From: Cyanoderma ruficeps
Lineage: Eukaryota; Chordata; Aves; Passeriformes; Timaliidae
Length of the DNA: 64,000 nucleotides
Assembly: GCA_008694505.1 (NCBI GenBank)
Contig: VZDJ01007753.1
Span: 21,386,696 to 21,450,695 of the forward strand
Reading direction: 5' to 3'
Position 1 is the stretch's first letter, and every line of letters starts with the position of its first letter. Of this stretch, positions 36,091 through 51,638 are shown piece by piece. The notes below the pieces were generated by a model, which saw nothing but the letters and a program-made list of their open reading frames with translations, did no database searches and was not told where the DNA came from. The translations under genes were made by a program, and so were the position numbers.

Positions 36091-39000
36091 CAGTCTGACT
36101 GTTAGAGATTAACTTCTGCTACTGAGACCTGTGCCCTTAAGTTAAATGGATTCCATAAAGTTGGCTGGAATAGTATTTAATATTAAAAGAAGAGCCATAG
36201 TGTTTTAGGAGCTGTTTGAATTTAAATGCCATTTTGACTGATAATCTCAAAGTAAGTGGGACCTGATGCACTGCAGTAGTCAGAACCAAGAATAACTGGT
36301 GTAGCCGCTACTTAGCACCCCAGAGACTTGGATTTTCCAATCAAGTGTGGGCAAAACTGCAATAACTACAGTGATTGCTACTTTTAAAAACAAAGTCCAG
36401 CTGTATATTTAAAGTTTTAAATGCTCTGATTTCACTCATTTAAAGATTTTCAAAACTCCTGTCTGTGGATATGAAAATGTTTCTCATCCATTATTATTGT
36501 GACTCTCTCTATTTCCTTATTTTATCGATTATGAGCCTAATTAATTTGTAAATCATCAGCAACCCCATTAAAATCCTTCTGGCTTTGTAGTGTCCTAAAT
36601 AGCATCCTATTAAAACCAGCTTGCAACTTGAATTGTCTCTGTTGAATTGCTTGTCTCTATTTTTAGCTAACTACCACTGAAAATGTAAAGCAGAGAAGGT
36701 TTTCTTTGTTTTGCTGTGTATTACTTGCCGAAAAATCAGATATATCAAGACTTGTCAGATACACTTTAGTCAAGTGGGTCCTTCTGATTATGCTGTACTT
36801 TATACAACAAGAGGAGAAACAAGCATTAAAATTACATTTAATGTAAAACCACAGAGATAACAATAAAAGACAGGGAAGTGAGATACCTGATTTTATTTCT
36901 AGCTTGTTTTTCAGATTATCAAGATAATAACTCAATTGATTTCCTTAAAAAACAATTAATTTCCTCAAATATAGGTGTTTGCCTCTGTGCCTCTTCAGTA
37001 GACCTTAATGCCGAAGTTGTTGACAGATACTATAAAATATCACACAACTGTCAGGAAAACAAATTTCACTCATCATCAGGAATGTAATTTACATCTCTTT
37101 CTAATTGTGTTATTTGGTGCACAGGGAGTGTTTTTCTGCATGGAAATTTATTGTTCTTCTTTCTTGTTCCCTAATGGAAAATGAGCTCCTAGTTTCAGAG
37201 CTTGGAAAGGAATGAAATTTCCACCCTGTGACATTTCTCTGAAACAACTCTCCGTTGTGAGTATCTCCTTCTGTGCTGGAAATGGAATCCCACACGAAGC
37301 CACCCTATACAAATGGTTTTAGTTGCTCCCAGCACTGCTTATGACTAAGTGCAAAATCCTCTCTTCTGCCTCACTACCAACCCCACCCCCCCCAGTGAAC
37401 CACAAGTCTAATAAGAGAACCAAGTCTTTCTCTTCTAAGGTCTTTTTCATAGTGGAGCTAATTATATACAAAGACATGAACACTTCCTTTGAGAGGAAAC
37501 ATAAAGTCATCAGGTCTGTCTGTGTGCTCAAAACTGCTGCACGAGTATGTGTACCTAAGCTAGCTGTGAGTTCCTCACAGGATTTTTACAACCCGAGGGC
37601 TGGAAGGGCAGCAGATGATAAACTTGTAAAAATCTGTGTACATATTCTACTACTTTATAATGTCCCATATTGTACAAGGCCACCCAGTGTTGTCAAAGAG
37701 CCCACTTGCAGAAACGTGATCATTTCAGGCAATATCTGAGAAGTTTACAAATATGAGTTCTTGTTCTTCCAACTCTTAACCAAAATGAAAACTTACCTGT
37801 TTTTTGAGTTGGAAGTGAATCAATTTGTATCAACATTGTGCAATCCCTGTTCTAGCCAAGGGATCCTGCTGTGTGTGTGTGTCACTCCTGTGCAGAGCTT
37901 GGGAAGTTTTCAATTAACCAGGTTCTGAAAACATAGTGCTGGCATATTGTTCCAGGGAGATGTACCATAAAGTTGGCATAAGACAATATAAACAGAAATT
38001 TCTCTTGAAATATAAATGAAAAATTTTCAGAATTCATACAGTTGGTTTCCCCACCCCAAAAAACCCAACCCAAACCTGTTTTCAGAGAAAAAAAAAGCAA
38101 CCAACAAAAAGCACCAAATGTCTCTGAGTCCTGGGTGGAGTTCAACTCTTTACTAACTGTTAGCCTTCTGATCTTGTGGCCACTGGTACTGATACACCTT
38201 TCTCCCTGATTTCTAGTGTTTGCTTCCAAGTCAAACAAGATTTTGCTGGGTTTGCTCAATGTGGCATCGCCAACCCAGTCTCAGCTTCGGGTTCCTATGT
38301 TGTTTGTCCAAATTTGTTCCATGCTTTCTCATCAAGGTGAAGATGAGATGGAAATGATCTACCAAAAGGACATGATATTCATTCTATTCAGTGACTTGGA
38401 CAAGTCTTGTGAAGAACAAAGCAGTCATTCATCTCACCAGTCACATGTCATCTGGACAAAAAAATGCAAATTTTTAAAAAACAAATGAGATTCTTTCCTT
38501 TGTGCAGGCCAGGTACTTGTAAAATATCAATTCTAATCAATCCTATGAGGTGCATATGGTCTCCAGTATAACCTGCATTCTAGTTATTTTTGCAAATAAC
38601 TTGTTTCTTTCAGTAAAATATAAGTTGTTGGTCCCCTGGCAAATATTCTGAGCAGCCTTGAAACAACGATTTAAAACAAAAATCAGAACGGAGAAAAATA
38701 AACTAGGAACTTAATCTTATATTTGTATTTCTGCATGCTTTGGCACATTTTATTAATATTTATTTACAAATTCAAATATTCTCAAATGTTCATAATGAAA
38801 CAAAGGTACAAAATTAAAATGGGGTAATGTCTGGAAATACTTTCAAAAAACTGCCTGAATTTAAAAACTTTTTTTCCTAGCAGTTAATTGATAATGTATC
38901 TATTAAAATCTGAGTTAATAATGTTCAGATTTATAGCCATACTAACTCTGATTTATACACTTCCCAAGTTTAGTATTTCAATTTATTCCTCAATGATTAA

Positions 39001-42000
39001 TGAAATTAATTATAGCTACATGTTAGCCTACTTGTAACACATCAAGCTGATAGTATAGGAGAATAGGAACTAGACCAAAACCAAACAAACTGTGGTATGC
39101 TATAAATAAAGCATTGTATGCCTGATTCGAAATTCCTTGTAATTGAATTTTCCAAAGAGCCTACAGGAAGGAAGAGCCTAATAGACCCTTTAATTTTAAA
39201 TGTGGCCTGCTGTTTGTGCTTTGGATCAGGATGATACTGTACTGCAATGCTGCATGACTGGATGAAGTTGTGCTCCTGATCGTTTACTAGAGAAGGCATT
39301 TCTAAAAGGAAGGATGTGCATCCCAAAATGAGTCCAGATTTCAGACAGTATTACAATTTGTAACAGTTTGCATTTAGGTTCAGAATGGCACTGTGCACTT
39401 TAAACTTTCAATACTTAAAAATTACTAAATGGTATGTTGTCAGGGAAGCCATTTTTAGCATCAAGGAGAAATAGAAGAATATCTATTTAAAGAGTTAACA
39501 AGGTTAAATGGAGAACACTGTTTAACAACAACTTTTTAAGAAATCATCAATCTCAGTGGTAAATGGTCTAAGTTATTAAATGTAAAAATAACTCATGAAA
39601 GAGATACAACTAAGTGCTATTCTTTTGCCAACCAATGTTTCCATTTAATTAAAATGTTCTCTTATTTTCAAAGCCACACAGTTTCTGGCGGTTTTATTCA
39701 AATGTATTAAAATGGTTGACCCACTGAACTATTTTTATCTCTATATGTTTTTTCAGCTAACAACAACCAGATATTAACTATATGTGCAATATATAATAAT
39801 AAATGTTATTTTCCATTGAAAATAATATTTAGAGAGGGTTTCCTTTGATAAACCTTTTAAAATAGCTTTTAACTAAGGAGAAGACACCTCACAGGCAAGT
39901 TTTACCCATTTTTGAGTGTTCTATTACTTTCAAATTTATTCTTCTCTATATAGCAGTGCCTGATTATTTCCTATATGGTACTGTCTTCTTTTTAAAAGCT
40001 CTATCTCTAATGGCCTTTGATGTTTCTTTACAGAACTTCTTGTTCTTTTTCTCTCTTTTCATTTTAGTTGCAACACATACTCAGGCTGTAAAGGAATATC
40101 TATTCAAGATCTCCTCAGAGCCTAAGGATATGTATTTTTCTTTGGGTCAATGCTGAGTGACATAACTTCTTCTTTAATCAAGAATTACACATCTCAGAAA
40201 CACTGCTGATAACATCTGAAACTTTATGTATTATCTATAGTAATCTCTGAAAATTGCTTTCTTCCAAGTATAGTAGATGTTATTTCTTGAATATATAATT
40301 AAATATTGAATGCAGGGCAACTTGGGCTCTCACTAGAAGGGCTTTTTTTCTGTTCCACACATATACATTCCATTTTTCTCTTGAGGGTGAAAGTAGACAT
40401 AAATAGGAGAATACATAATATACTCTGTTCTCATCTTAGTTTTTGAAACCCTGTAGGAAAATAATATTTAGGCCTGTGCATTATCTCATGCACTCAGCAA
40501 AAGATGTATCTAATTGTTTATGGTCCACAGCCCTGGTCTTTCATCTGAATGCTTGTGTATATAGAGGTGTGGTAATCAGAATACAGATGATTACTCTAGA
40601 TAGTAGGCTAGAATTTAAGGCTGATTTTTTAACTGAATTTTGGAATTATAAGTATTACTTGTATTCTTAGGTGGCTAAGTTTAAAGTAATCAGTGAATCA
40701 TGGAGCTTACAAGGTACAAAGTTAAATTCTGAAAAGACAGCAAATAAATTACTACTCTGAGAGGAGAGTGAGAACATGTGGAAGAGAAAGAAGTGAAATC
40801 AAAGCAATATTTCTAATGGGATAAATTTTGCATTAGGTGAGCAAGTACTGACTGGTAGCTTTTTCAATAATATGCAGTTTTGTCTTTACACAGAAATTTA
40901 TTCCTTTCTCTCCCTCAACTAATTTGTTCCATGAGTTAAATATAACTCTCAATTGTAGAATTTATTTTACAGATATCTAGTCCGATTTTTCAGGTGTTGC
41001 ACACCATACAAACAGAAAGGTAGAGTCTATCTATTAAAGAAATGTAAATTTTAACTTACCTTTCATACCTAAAAGAAGGATATAAAAAAGAAAGATATGC
41101 TTTTACTCTTAATTAGTTCATCTGCTAAAATGAACTAATGCTAAAATTTTTACCTTCTCTGAAATGAATGGTATCAAAAAATGACCCTTTTGGTTGAAAC
41201 ATATGGCAGGTGAGTTTGGTGGAGTAATGTAACATGAAGTGCATGAACATGCGAATTCTGGCTCAAATCCAAGACTTCAATGAACATCTGAGGGAAAACT
41301 TCTCAAATGCGCCTGTGCAGCCTGCAGCACCTTAGTGTGAGAAAAGTTCAGGTTTGACTGCTCAGGAATTCTGACTAAACAGAAACTACTTGCACATGAC
41401 TGAGAAAGAAAGTTGAAGAAGAAACTGGTATCTGGTGATGAGGTTTATGCTCTCGTTTTGCCAGATTTTACAAAATCACTACCTGTCAGGCACAAAGATT
41501 TCTCAGAAGCCCATTGTGAAAGCACTTACCGGATCACAGTTTTTAGAAGCACTTATATATGCAGTGTCAAAATCAAAGCAGGGCATGTAAGGACAGAGTA
41601 AAACCACAGCTTAAAAACAATATTCCTGCCCTTTTTTTTTTAACAGGACAATAAGTGCAATGCTAATAGGGTAAGCATTTTGTAAGTCCTTATGATTTTC
41701 CATAAAAAGAAATTATTTTCTTGTTGTTTTTAACTAGCAAGCTGCAAATATTTGGGCTGAAATTCTTCATGGTGCTGTATGCTACTAGTTGGATATTTCT
41801 GTAAATTTCAGCTACCAAGATAGAACCACCTCTAATAGCAAAATCGAGCAAAAATACATCATGTGGTCTACATTCTAGACCTGTGTAGACTGAAAAGATT
41901 AAATAATAGGCTCAAGCTACAATCAATCTTGTCAGACATTGTTAAATTCTCCAAGGTGACAACGTGGATTTTCTTGCCCTGATTAAAACTTGTTTCATCT

Positions 42001-45000
42001 GGTAATTTTGTAATGATTACAGCCACTTTTACCAAACTGCACTTCACAGTTATTTTGTCTCCCCAAGCAGTGGTCAGACATCTAGTGTCCAACACAGACA
42101 TGGTCTGTGAGTAATTGCTCTGTGAGGAATTATTCAACTTGATCATTCCTGGACTCATGTGGCGGAGCATGTCCCCCCTTCTAGGTTAAGTCAGAGCATC
42201 AGTGTGAGTCATTCTGTGAACTGGAGGGCTTGAATGGTTTATGTTAAAAAGAAAGAAAACATGCACCAACAAGGCATATCGGTTGTCTGACGTTGTTCAC
42301 AGTGCAGTCCCACAGTCAGGTATGAGGCAGGGGACATGGAATACAGCACTGGAGTAAGGGATGTCCAGGCAGGGTAAACACAACATTAGTGGCATTACCA
42401 CTGAAGCCCTGTAGAGTGGAAATAGAGCCCATGGGTGCTTATCCTCTAACCCAGGCAGACTCAGGCAGACAATTGCAGTGACTGATCAGAGCAGCAATCA
42501 AATTACACTATTAACAAATTAACTCCTAGTTAAGTCCTTTGCACAACTTGCATCTCAGCACCATTTCAGTTTCAACCCTTTAGAGTCACCTTGAGATAAA
42601 GCATTGCTTGAAAAAACATCTCTATTAGATAGGGACAAATTGGATGAAAAGAAATATGGTCTTTTGCTACAGCTTAAACTAGTGTTATAGAACATAATGG
42701 AGGACTTGATTTTAAATTGCCTCTTCCATATAGTTCTGCAATCTAAGAATCATTCAAGACACAGAAAAAAATAAGGCACCTATGATCTGACTTGTAGCAA
42801 AGCTGAGTTTCCTCAGCAGAAGTTAATGATAAGTATGATTTTAAAATTGATTTCTAAATATTTGGAAAACAAGGATATAGATATCTTATATGGGACATGC
42901 AACATGATTTAACTCTTTGCAATTTATTCTTACACTTTGGTTTTCTTTATCACAACATGAACAGGTTTTCTTTCAACTTTTACTAAATTTAATTATTAAC
43001 ATCAGAAATTGTAAAATGGAAGCTAATTCCCGTATTCAGTGCAGACTGCAATAAACTGTAAATAATTCATGGAGCAGTATACTGCAGAAAATAGCAAACT
43101 CCTTGTACAACCATACAACCAGCAGACCTAATTTATGCTACAGGTTGCTAAACCTAAGATTCAATCACAGGCTACCACATAACCTAATTATTTTCCCCTA
43201 AATGTTCCAAACTGATCTTAAGGATTACTGAATTGCTTGCACACAGTAGGAAAAGCATTCATCTCCAGATTTTACTGACCATTGTGCCAGAAACTTCTAA
43301 TGCTTAATCTACATCATGGAAAGTTTCTGTTTTCCTGCTAATGCTTTTCTTTTAGAATGAAATGTCATAAATTCAGCTATATTATGACAGATTGGATTAG
43401 AGCAGAGAAATGGCACACCTTTTTCTGTAACATTTGTTTCACTCTGAAATCATCTTTCTTGAGCTTGGATACCTGGAGCTATTGCAGATGAGATAGCTCC
43501 TGCCCATCAAATAACACAACTGCTTTCCAACACTGCTGTAGCCAGTGTCACCTGGTACTCCTCTCCTGCAGCCACATTACACCAGTGACTCATAAATCAT
43601 TCTGTGATCAACCACTGTGTACCCACCACAGCTGTTTCCAGTCAGTGAGCTCACAAATTAATTCTCAGAAACTCTCAGTATTAGTCCTGAGGAATAATTG
43701 TACTTGATACTAATTAATTTTGTCCCTTGTATATGATTCCAGTTCTTACAGTCATGCAGATCTTCCTGGACATTACAGCTGCCTTCTGTGTTGGTGAGAG
43801 ACCCCTTTTGCTGTCAGCAAGCTCCATTATCACACTCCTGTACTCCCAACTAAGCCTTTTAATGAAATGACAAAACAAGTATTGTTTGAAGACTGGCCCT
43901 CCAAGAGCTCCTGTAATAACACCACGTAACAGCATTTTCCCTTTCAATGCCACTTTCCCCCCTCACAATATTCTCCCCTCAATAATTAGTGAGCACTGAT
44001 TATCATGTGCACCAAAGGTACAGCCATCAGGCAGGACTCCTGCAGAGATAATATCTTCTTGTTTAGGTACACACTGCCTACTGATGCATGTTTACCTACA
44101 GACCAAAATAAGCATTTATATAAACCTAGAATTTTTTTAATTAATAAAAATTATCTTTTTCTACTGTACTAACACTAGTTGAATCTGAAAATGCTAAGAG
44201 ACAGAAGAATTAAAACCTCTTTTTTGCTATTCTTTGGGCAAAATATTTTGTTTCATAAATGATGAAATATTTTTTTCAAGTTTCATTTTGAAAACCCAAA
44301 CCTGAACTAAACTAAAAAAAAAATTGAAAAGACAAAATATTTCCAATGCTACATGGAATAAATGAATAAAATCACAATGAAGTATTTTTTGTGAATTCAT
44401 ATGAAGAAAAATGTTTGGCTAGAAGAAAAGAAGTATTTTGGATTGACATAGAAGGAATGTACTTTCTGATTGTTTTGATTTTGCAACAGAACCAAAAGAA
44501 GATAATTTATTTAACCAACCTCTGGTTTTACAAAAAGCGTGAGCTCTGGTGTTCTCATATACCAACCCCGTATCTTTGCAGGTTTAGTGTTCTTTTACCA
44601 CAGGTTTTTCAGGACACAAATTAAAATTAAGTAGCAGTGTGGCAGAGATACGTCTGGTCCCAAGGCTCAGACGTTGTCATGAGAGCAAATTCTGAAGGTT
44701 GGACTAATGGAGGAGAGGCAGCATCAGGAATTCTCCCCAGTCTCTGCCAGGAAGCAGTTAATGCAGGGATAAGCTCAGTGCCATGTGCACAAACAAGCCT
44801 GTGTTTCTACGATGAAGATTTAGAAGCATGTATCAAAACCCATATGCATATTTGGGGTGATTTTTTTTTTTTTGCTGGTCCTCAGAAAAAGCTAGGAGGA
44901 GCTTGAAGCAAAGACAAAAAAACAATTAGAGACAAGTAATCATGTTGACAGACATGGACAGTGGGGGAAAAAAACAAGCCAAGGAAAATCACCCAGGAAA

Positions 45001-48000
45001 CTACTCTTTCACATGCATGTGGCAGAAATAAAAATGTTGTTTACTGGAATGGAAAAAAAGAAGTCATATGTGTCTGTTAGACATCGTGTGCAATACAACT
45101 AAATATTTATTTAAAGGCATAAAATGTCTTGCTGTTTTGCATAATTACTGGCAGAAATACTTCTTGAATAAACAAGTTCTGCAAACTTGATCATTATATA
45201 CTTAAAAAATCCATTTCTAAGAGATACTTTATATGTCAGAGTGATCACATGTAGCCTAGCAACCAGGATGTTATTGAAATTCTACATACAAGTGCATGAG
45301 TCATTTTTAGATATGAAGTAAGTGTAATGATGAATGTTTAATAAATGGCAGAATCAGTAAGATATGAGGTAGATTTTATAAATGTGCAAAGCTTAGTAAA
45401 TTATATTTTGTCATAAATTTGCTGATAAGAAAGGATAAATATCTGTGAGGGTTTTTATCCATGAGAATGTTAAATAATATTGTCTGTGTTTTCAGGTTAT
45501 TTCCCATATTTATCATCTGAATATTTTTGCACAGAAACTTCACTTATCTCAGGTGTAAGGATTTGTCCTAAAATTATACATCATATCTCTCTTATCCTGC
45601 CCAAGACCTGAAAAAGTCTTCTCTGCTTCAAGTACATATTTGTGGGTACAAATGTCATGCATCTAACTGAAAAAAAAAATCTGTCTGGACTATTTGATAT
45701 GCCTTTCCTGACACCAGTTTCCTGATACTTCAGCTCTTTGGTGAGGCATTATCCATTTTCTAAGAACAGACTGTTCTGTAGTTAGTGCACAAAACGTGCA
45801 CAATGTGCTGCTTCAAAGATCACATGACACTTGAATAAAAAAGGAAAGGAAAAAAAAAAGTGGAAATAGAATTAATACCCAAAGTGATTTCTTTTTCCCT
45901 TTAGGGAATCTGAAGAGGTCCTCTTTCATGGTAGTAACTTTGCATTCATCACAAGCTTGGACTCCAGCTCCTTGGGATTCTTTCCTAAGCAGCAGTCTAA
46001 GTACAAAATAGACCATAATAAGGTCTACAAGTGCACATGATGGAAATGCAAGATTCAAGATTGAAAGGAAAGAGCATTGATGCACTCTAGAATGACAGTC
46101 CTCACATTCCTAGCACAGACAACATTTGCTTCTCATTATTCCAGGCCTTAATCCTCAGTTTAACTGTACTCATTGCTCCTCTGTTCTGTGCTAATTTGTA
46201 TGCAGCATCAGTTAATGCCAGAAGAATTGTTTAGTAATTGGCTTGTTATTGACATTATGTATGTGAGTCGTATCTCATTGTCAAAGCTTTTTTCTTTAAT
46301 TCTGATTATGGAGCAGGAATAAATTTTGATTAGTTATCAATCAGATAGGAAAAATTATCAGAAGTTTTTGAACATTGGACATTCCTACAAATATGCACGA
46401 AAGACAAATAGGCCTTTGCAAACGCCGTATGGAAGAAAGAGACCTTAAAGTAATTGGAGGAAGAAGGTGACTGTCAATATAAAATTTGTTGCTGGTTTAG
46501 CATAAAGTGAGGATGATGGACATCTAATCCAAAACAAGCTAAAGTTTCATTGACTGTCTCTCATAACTTGCACAGGCTTTGTGGGATCACTGCTGTATCA
46601 AAGCACAGCACACATTTCTCATGCAAAATGAGACTACAGCAAGGATGGTGAAAGCAAGAACGGCTTTTTGACAGTTTAGAACCCTTATTTATAGATGTTA
46701 AAACCTAAGGCACAAATCCATAGTTTTAGTCTGTGCTGAAGGAAAAGCAGAGGTAAACAGCATCTCAGAGAAGCAGTATGAATGAAAACCTGTCCCTTTT
46801 TCTGATATAGCTGGGTGTAGGGTGTGGTGTGCCCTTACTACCTTATCACAGAACCCATCCCTTGATTTGTTTATAGTAAGGGACTGAGAAAGCTAGGCTT
46901 GTGTAGTTCTTTGAACTTAAAAAAATTTACTTCAGCTATCAGCACTTACACCACCAGTAACATCAAAACCAGACAGAATTTCTCAATGTAGTTTTTCTGA
47001 ATTTAGAAAGAAAAAAAAAAAAAGACAGTAATTCCTTCCTAGGATCCTGGCATTTTCTAAATAGTCAAATAAATGATTGCATAAGAAAAGAATCCTTAGG
47101 AAGGGTGTTTAAGAGCAGAAGAAACTAGTAATTTAGATTAACTCTTCATAAAGAGAAGCTTATTTGATTTTTATTTTTCTTTTAAATTATCCAGAAAAAG
47201 TTGTACCAGCTTAAATTTGGCCAGTCAAGAAACAAATCCCCTCTAATCTGCACGTAGATTTCAAAAAGTTAGCTGTGAACCACTCTATTTTTTGGTGTTT
47301 TGCTGACTGAATGTTGTTTCTGTTTTGGTTAATTATACAATAGTGAACAAAAGGAATGTTGCTCTATGAATAAATTTTTGGAGTTTTTCATGGGCATCAA
47401 CATGTTAAGCACTGTAAAGACACAGACAAAGTGCTTGTTCCTCTTTGACCATACTGTTTCTAAACAGGCAGAAAGGGAAACGAGGGAGAAGAGAATTTGA
47501 CCAAAATTACACAACTGACTAATAGCAAACAAAGGATTTCCTGCATTTAAGCCTGATAAGCAGGGAATGAAGCTGCTTTTTACACCTGTGGCTTACAGGG
47601 GAAACTAAATATTCCATTTTCTTCACTTGCTAGAATGTGGATATTATACTGGATTAGGAGAAATAGCTTTGAGTTCTCGAGTTTTGTGTCTTGTTTTCAG
47701 TCTGGTTTGCTAAGGAAATGAAACTTGTGCAATCACGGGTGTGTATGGGTGGCTCCACATGTCCTGGTAGTAACTTTTGAACCTGTTGGCAAGCTGTAGC
47801 AAATTGGACACAGAGTATTGGTCTCACAGATAATGTAATTCAAAAGTCTTCGTCTCAAAGGTAATGTTATACAACTGTTGTGAAAATACGGGGACAATTG
47901 TAGGTGCCAGGCTGTAGCTTGATAGCATGAAAATTCATGTGACAGAAATCCTACTACTTTAGTTTTGATATTAACAGAACCATGCACTTTCTTCAGTTAT

Positions 48001-51000
48001 GTTTTGGAGTTTTCCTCTGTATTAAAAAATTCATTAATTGAAACCCCCACAACAAAATGAAACCTCATAAAACAATGCAACATTATGAACTGAGGATTAA
48101 AAGAAGAAAGCCAAATACAGTATTATTCATAATAAAATAATGAACTAGAATAACTGTTCATGCATGGATGGTATCAGATTTCCAGATTTTCCTTCAGTGT
48201 AGAACTGGTGGAAGCAGAAAGCTTCACTGCTGTACTTAAAGGCAAAAAGACAAAACAGACAAAAACAGGGATGAAGCAATGTTCATGATGGAGAATATTT
48301 TTGCTGGTGATCTCAGATGCACTAATGAGGCAAGATCTAATCAAAAATATAAGCACAGACAAGGCCTCACTGGGGCTCAAGGAAGGCAATGATTTCAGTT
48401 CTAACATTAGAATATTTGGTTTGAGCATGTGTCTCATGCTGGAACTTGGTTCTTTACAAGCCCTGCTCCCTGTCCTGCTGGTGAAATACCTTGCCAGGAG
48501 AATGGGATGGAGAGCAGGTACATGTGTTTCATTCAAGTATTCCAAAGCAGGTCAGAAATTTTATTTCCCCTTTTAAAACAAGGTTTCCAGTATAATTCAG
48601 TTTCCCCTGCCTCACTGTGAGCAGCCTTCAACCACAGCAAAGCACACCATTTCCATTGTGTCATACAGCATAAGAATAAAATGTAGTGAGAGACCTTTTC
48701 ACATTGGATGGGCTAGGGAATGCTTTTATTCTTGTTGCTATAGTAATGAATACAGCTAATTGTGCAATCACTGTGATTACACATTTTAAATGGGTGGTAC
48801 TTTCAAACAGCAGCAATACAACTGCAACGTGAAAAAGTGATGTAATCAAGGAAGGATGGAAGCATAAGTCAACAGAATGCCTAAGACGTGTTTATTGGAT
48901 TATGATGAAATGTTTTAAAGAGGAAGTCTGGCTTAGTTAAGATACTTGCATCAGCTTCTTACATTAAAATCAGCATTTTGCTTTTCCCCAGCCTTCTTTT
49001 GTGACCTTAACCATGAAACACAGAATTGACTAACAGTTATGAGCAGTAACAAGCCACTTTAGGTGCTTGGCCATGGAACAGAATCCAGAACCTAAAGTTA
49101 CTCAGATTGACCACAGACTGCATTCTGAGCTGGGAGCAAATGAACACTGTGCTCATTCTTTCTGATAGATTATATCCTAAAACATAATTTGAGGTGCAGA
49201 AGAAGTCTTTGTTGGAAGGAGGCATTTCCTTTAATTTGAGGTTATGTAATTTGTTCTGAAGACAGATTCTCTTCAAAGGGAAGGGAAGTTAACAGTTTGG
49301 TTTTGTAATGTATTTAAATTCAAGGGCTCAGATACTCAGATTAGGGAGCCCTAATAGAGATGCTCTCACTCATAGAGAATGCGCTGACACTCATGATATC
49401 ATTCTATGAGCTGCCTTAGTTCAATTCCTTTAACTGTTTGTAAAAATTCAAATCTTATTATGATGTCTTAAATGCCAGGATTTAGGGTAGGATGTTCTCA
49501 CTCTCCTATTATATAACTAAAAAAAAATCCTTGTGTGCACAGGGAATGCACACAACCAACATGAACACTGACAACTACCAGAACACTTCCTTGGGAAGGG
49601 GAGAGTCAACTAACATATCCAGAGGACCAAATAGCCAGTGGATTTTGATTGTTGGAGGCTTACTAGCCTGACTAGAGACAGAGCTTAGATGCCACCAGAA
49701 TGAGGAAGCAGCTATGTCAGGATATTGAGAATTTTAGCTTGGATCTAAAGATTTTGAATGACAAGATACTCCATGGAATAAGATATCAGTCCTGCTGAAC
49801 AGTTGTTATTAGTAAAATGACCATGTTGGTAGTTCCTTAATTACCCCAGGTTCTGTGTGATAAACTACACTAAAATTGTCAGAATATCAGAAATTACCAC
49901 CATATGGCCATGGACAATAAAATAAACTGACAAAGATTTAGCAAAGTTAAACAACTTCAAGTTAGAAGACTCCTTTAAGCCATTTTTCAAAGTATGAAAA
50001 ATATTGAAAGAATTAAGCTTGTAAAAAGCATAGTGTTTGATCACTCAAAAGGCAGCACAAGGACTTTGCATACTGGGAATGTTTTTCTGTTTTTCAAAAC
50101 ACATTCCATAAACCAGAGCCAAAGACAGGTGAGATACAAAGAAATAAAAAAGGAAAAGGATCTATTTGCACAACAGATAAACAAAATTAAAAAAAAAAAC
50201 AAACAAAACAACATGTTCTGAGCTATACATGAATGGCACAAAAATGAGAAAGAAAAGGCTCATGATTGAGATAAGCTTGTTAAATAGCTGGAGTGACTTC
50301 CTGAATTTCCTCTTATCCCTAATGTCTCCAAAAAACAGTGCACTGAGATTAGAGTTCAAGGAACAGGAAAATAAGGTTAATGGAGAAAGTAGTTGAGGGC
50401 TACAAACAATGCCTGTAAAGGTGGCTGCAAAGTAATTCATACTGTACATGAGTAAATACAGGCAATTAAAACAAAACACAAAAACAAAAGAAAAAATCAA
50501 TTAAATAACTCTTCATATACCTAAGCATATTTTGCAATCTACACAGCTCCAAAGGAACGACTTCCTATTGAAGCATGTCAAATATTAAAATTATGTCTGC
50601 TTCTCTGAACATCACCACAGCGATTAGCACAGCATAATGTTGGAAATTTGCATGAAAATGAGATGGTCTAGCACATCTACAGTTGCCCAGGTTTTAGTGG
50701 TTCTGGTGGTGATGAACATTGTTGTAAAGTCAGTATGGCATGTGCATGCTTCCCCCTGAGGGGTCGAACTGGATCCTCAGTACCGAGTGCATTTATACCC
50801 TGGGCATAAATGAGAAACCATCAAAGCTAAGTTAAAGAGGTTGTGAAACCCAAACATTAATTACTCCTACGGTGTGATGCTATCTGTTTTTGCCACTTAT
50901 CCTGCAAAAAAAGCCAAGGGGTCTACAGATCTATTCTGTTTAATAGTTGGAACTATTTTTTCACTGTCACAACCACAGACTGAGACAAAACCACTTAAAC

Positions 51001-51610
51001 AACTTTCCTATCTGAATACAAATACTTTGCACCATTTAAAATAGTGATTTGAATATTGATCGAATCTGACATGTCCATCTAAGCACGATTCCTTTATTGT
51101 CATTGTTCTACTAGGGAACTACAAATTAAATTCTTTTTTGTCTACAGCCTTAAATAATATTCTGTAACTGATGCTGAGACTAATAATGTGTGGCATGCTC
51201 TTAAAAGCAACATAAACCAATCTGCATTATGAACACTAGTTCAGTTAGTCTGACTCATTAGCCACACAGTTTACTGATAATGTGTTTCCCTGCCCTTCAT
51301 TTTCTGGACTTTTAAAGATAATACTCAGTTTAAATACAAATTTTAAAATGTGCTTGTATTTGGCAAAGAAATAGCACACTTTTTTTTTTACCTGTGAGTC
51401 ATCCCGAGCAAACATTAACAGATCTTCCTTTCAAAATTCCAAAGAAGAGATAAAATAGGACAGGTAGATAGGTAGAGAGAACACACATAAACCATCACTC
51501 TTCAGACAAAACCAGAAACTCTAACTTTCAGTAGTGTATTATTTTCAGGTTGTCATAAGACTTCACTGTTCATGTTTATACCACAGGATTTAAGAAGCTT
51601 TCAGAAGTGT
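36091..51610. other. Large AT-rich intergenic stretch, no gene recognised
   Basis: More than 15 kb in which I find no exon-like segment with family similarity, no CpG island and no clear retroelement. ORFs are all under 140 codons and look random. Conserved non-coding elements cannot be judged from one sequence. A minus-strand frame at 43714-43953 and one at 48174-48545 were looked at and not recognised. Confidence 0.4.
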
Positions 51611-51611
51611 T

Positions 51612-51638
51612 TGTCCTGGCTTCAGCTGGGATAGAGAA
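51612..51638 (+). repeat. Short LTR-start-like fragment
   Basis: TGTCCTGGCTTCAGCTGGGA and a few bases after it resemble the first bases of the avian LTR family seen on the minus strand at 33954. The similarity stops after about 25 bases, so this may be a small remnant or chance. Confidence 0.3.

Noticed and set aside
41868..42170. 100-codon minus-strand ORF
   Set aside because: No recognised domain, no CpG island, no convincing splice sites; consistent with chance.
43714..43953. 79-codon minus-strand frame that looked slightly retroviral or CR1-like
   Set aside because: No motif could be tied to a specific family, and no LTR, primer site or CR1 end was found around it.
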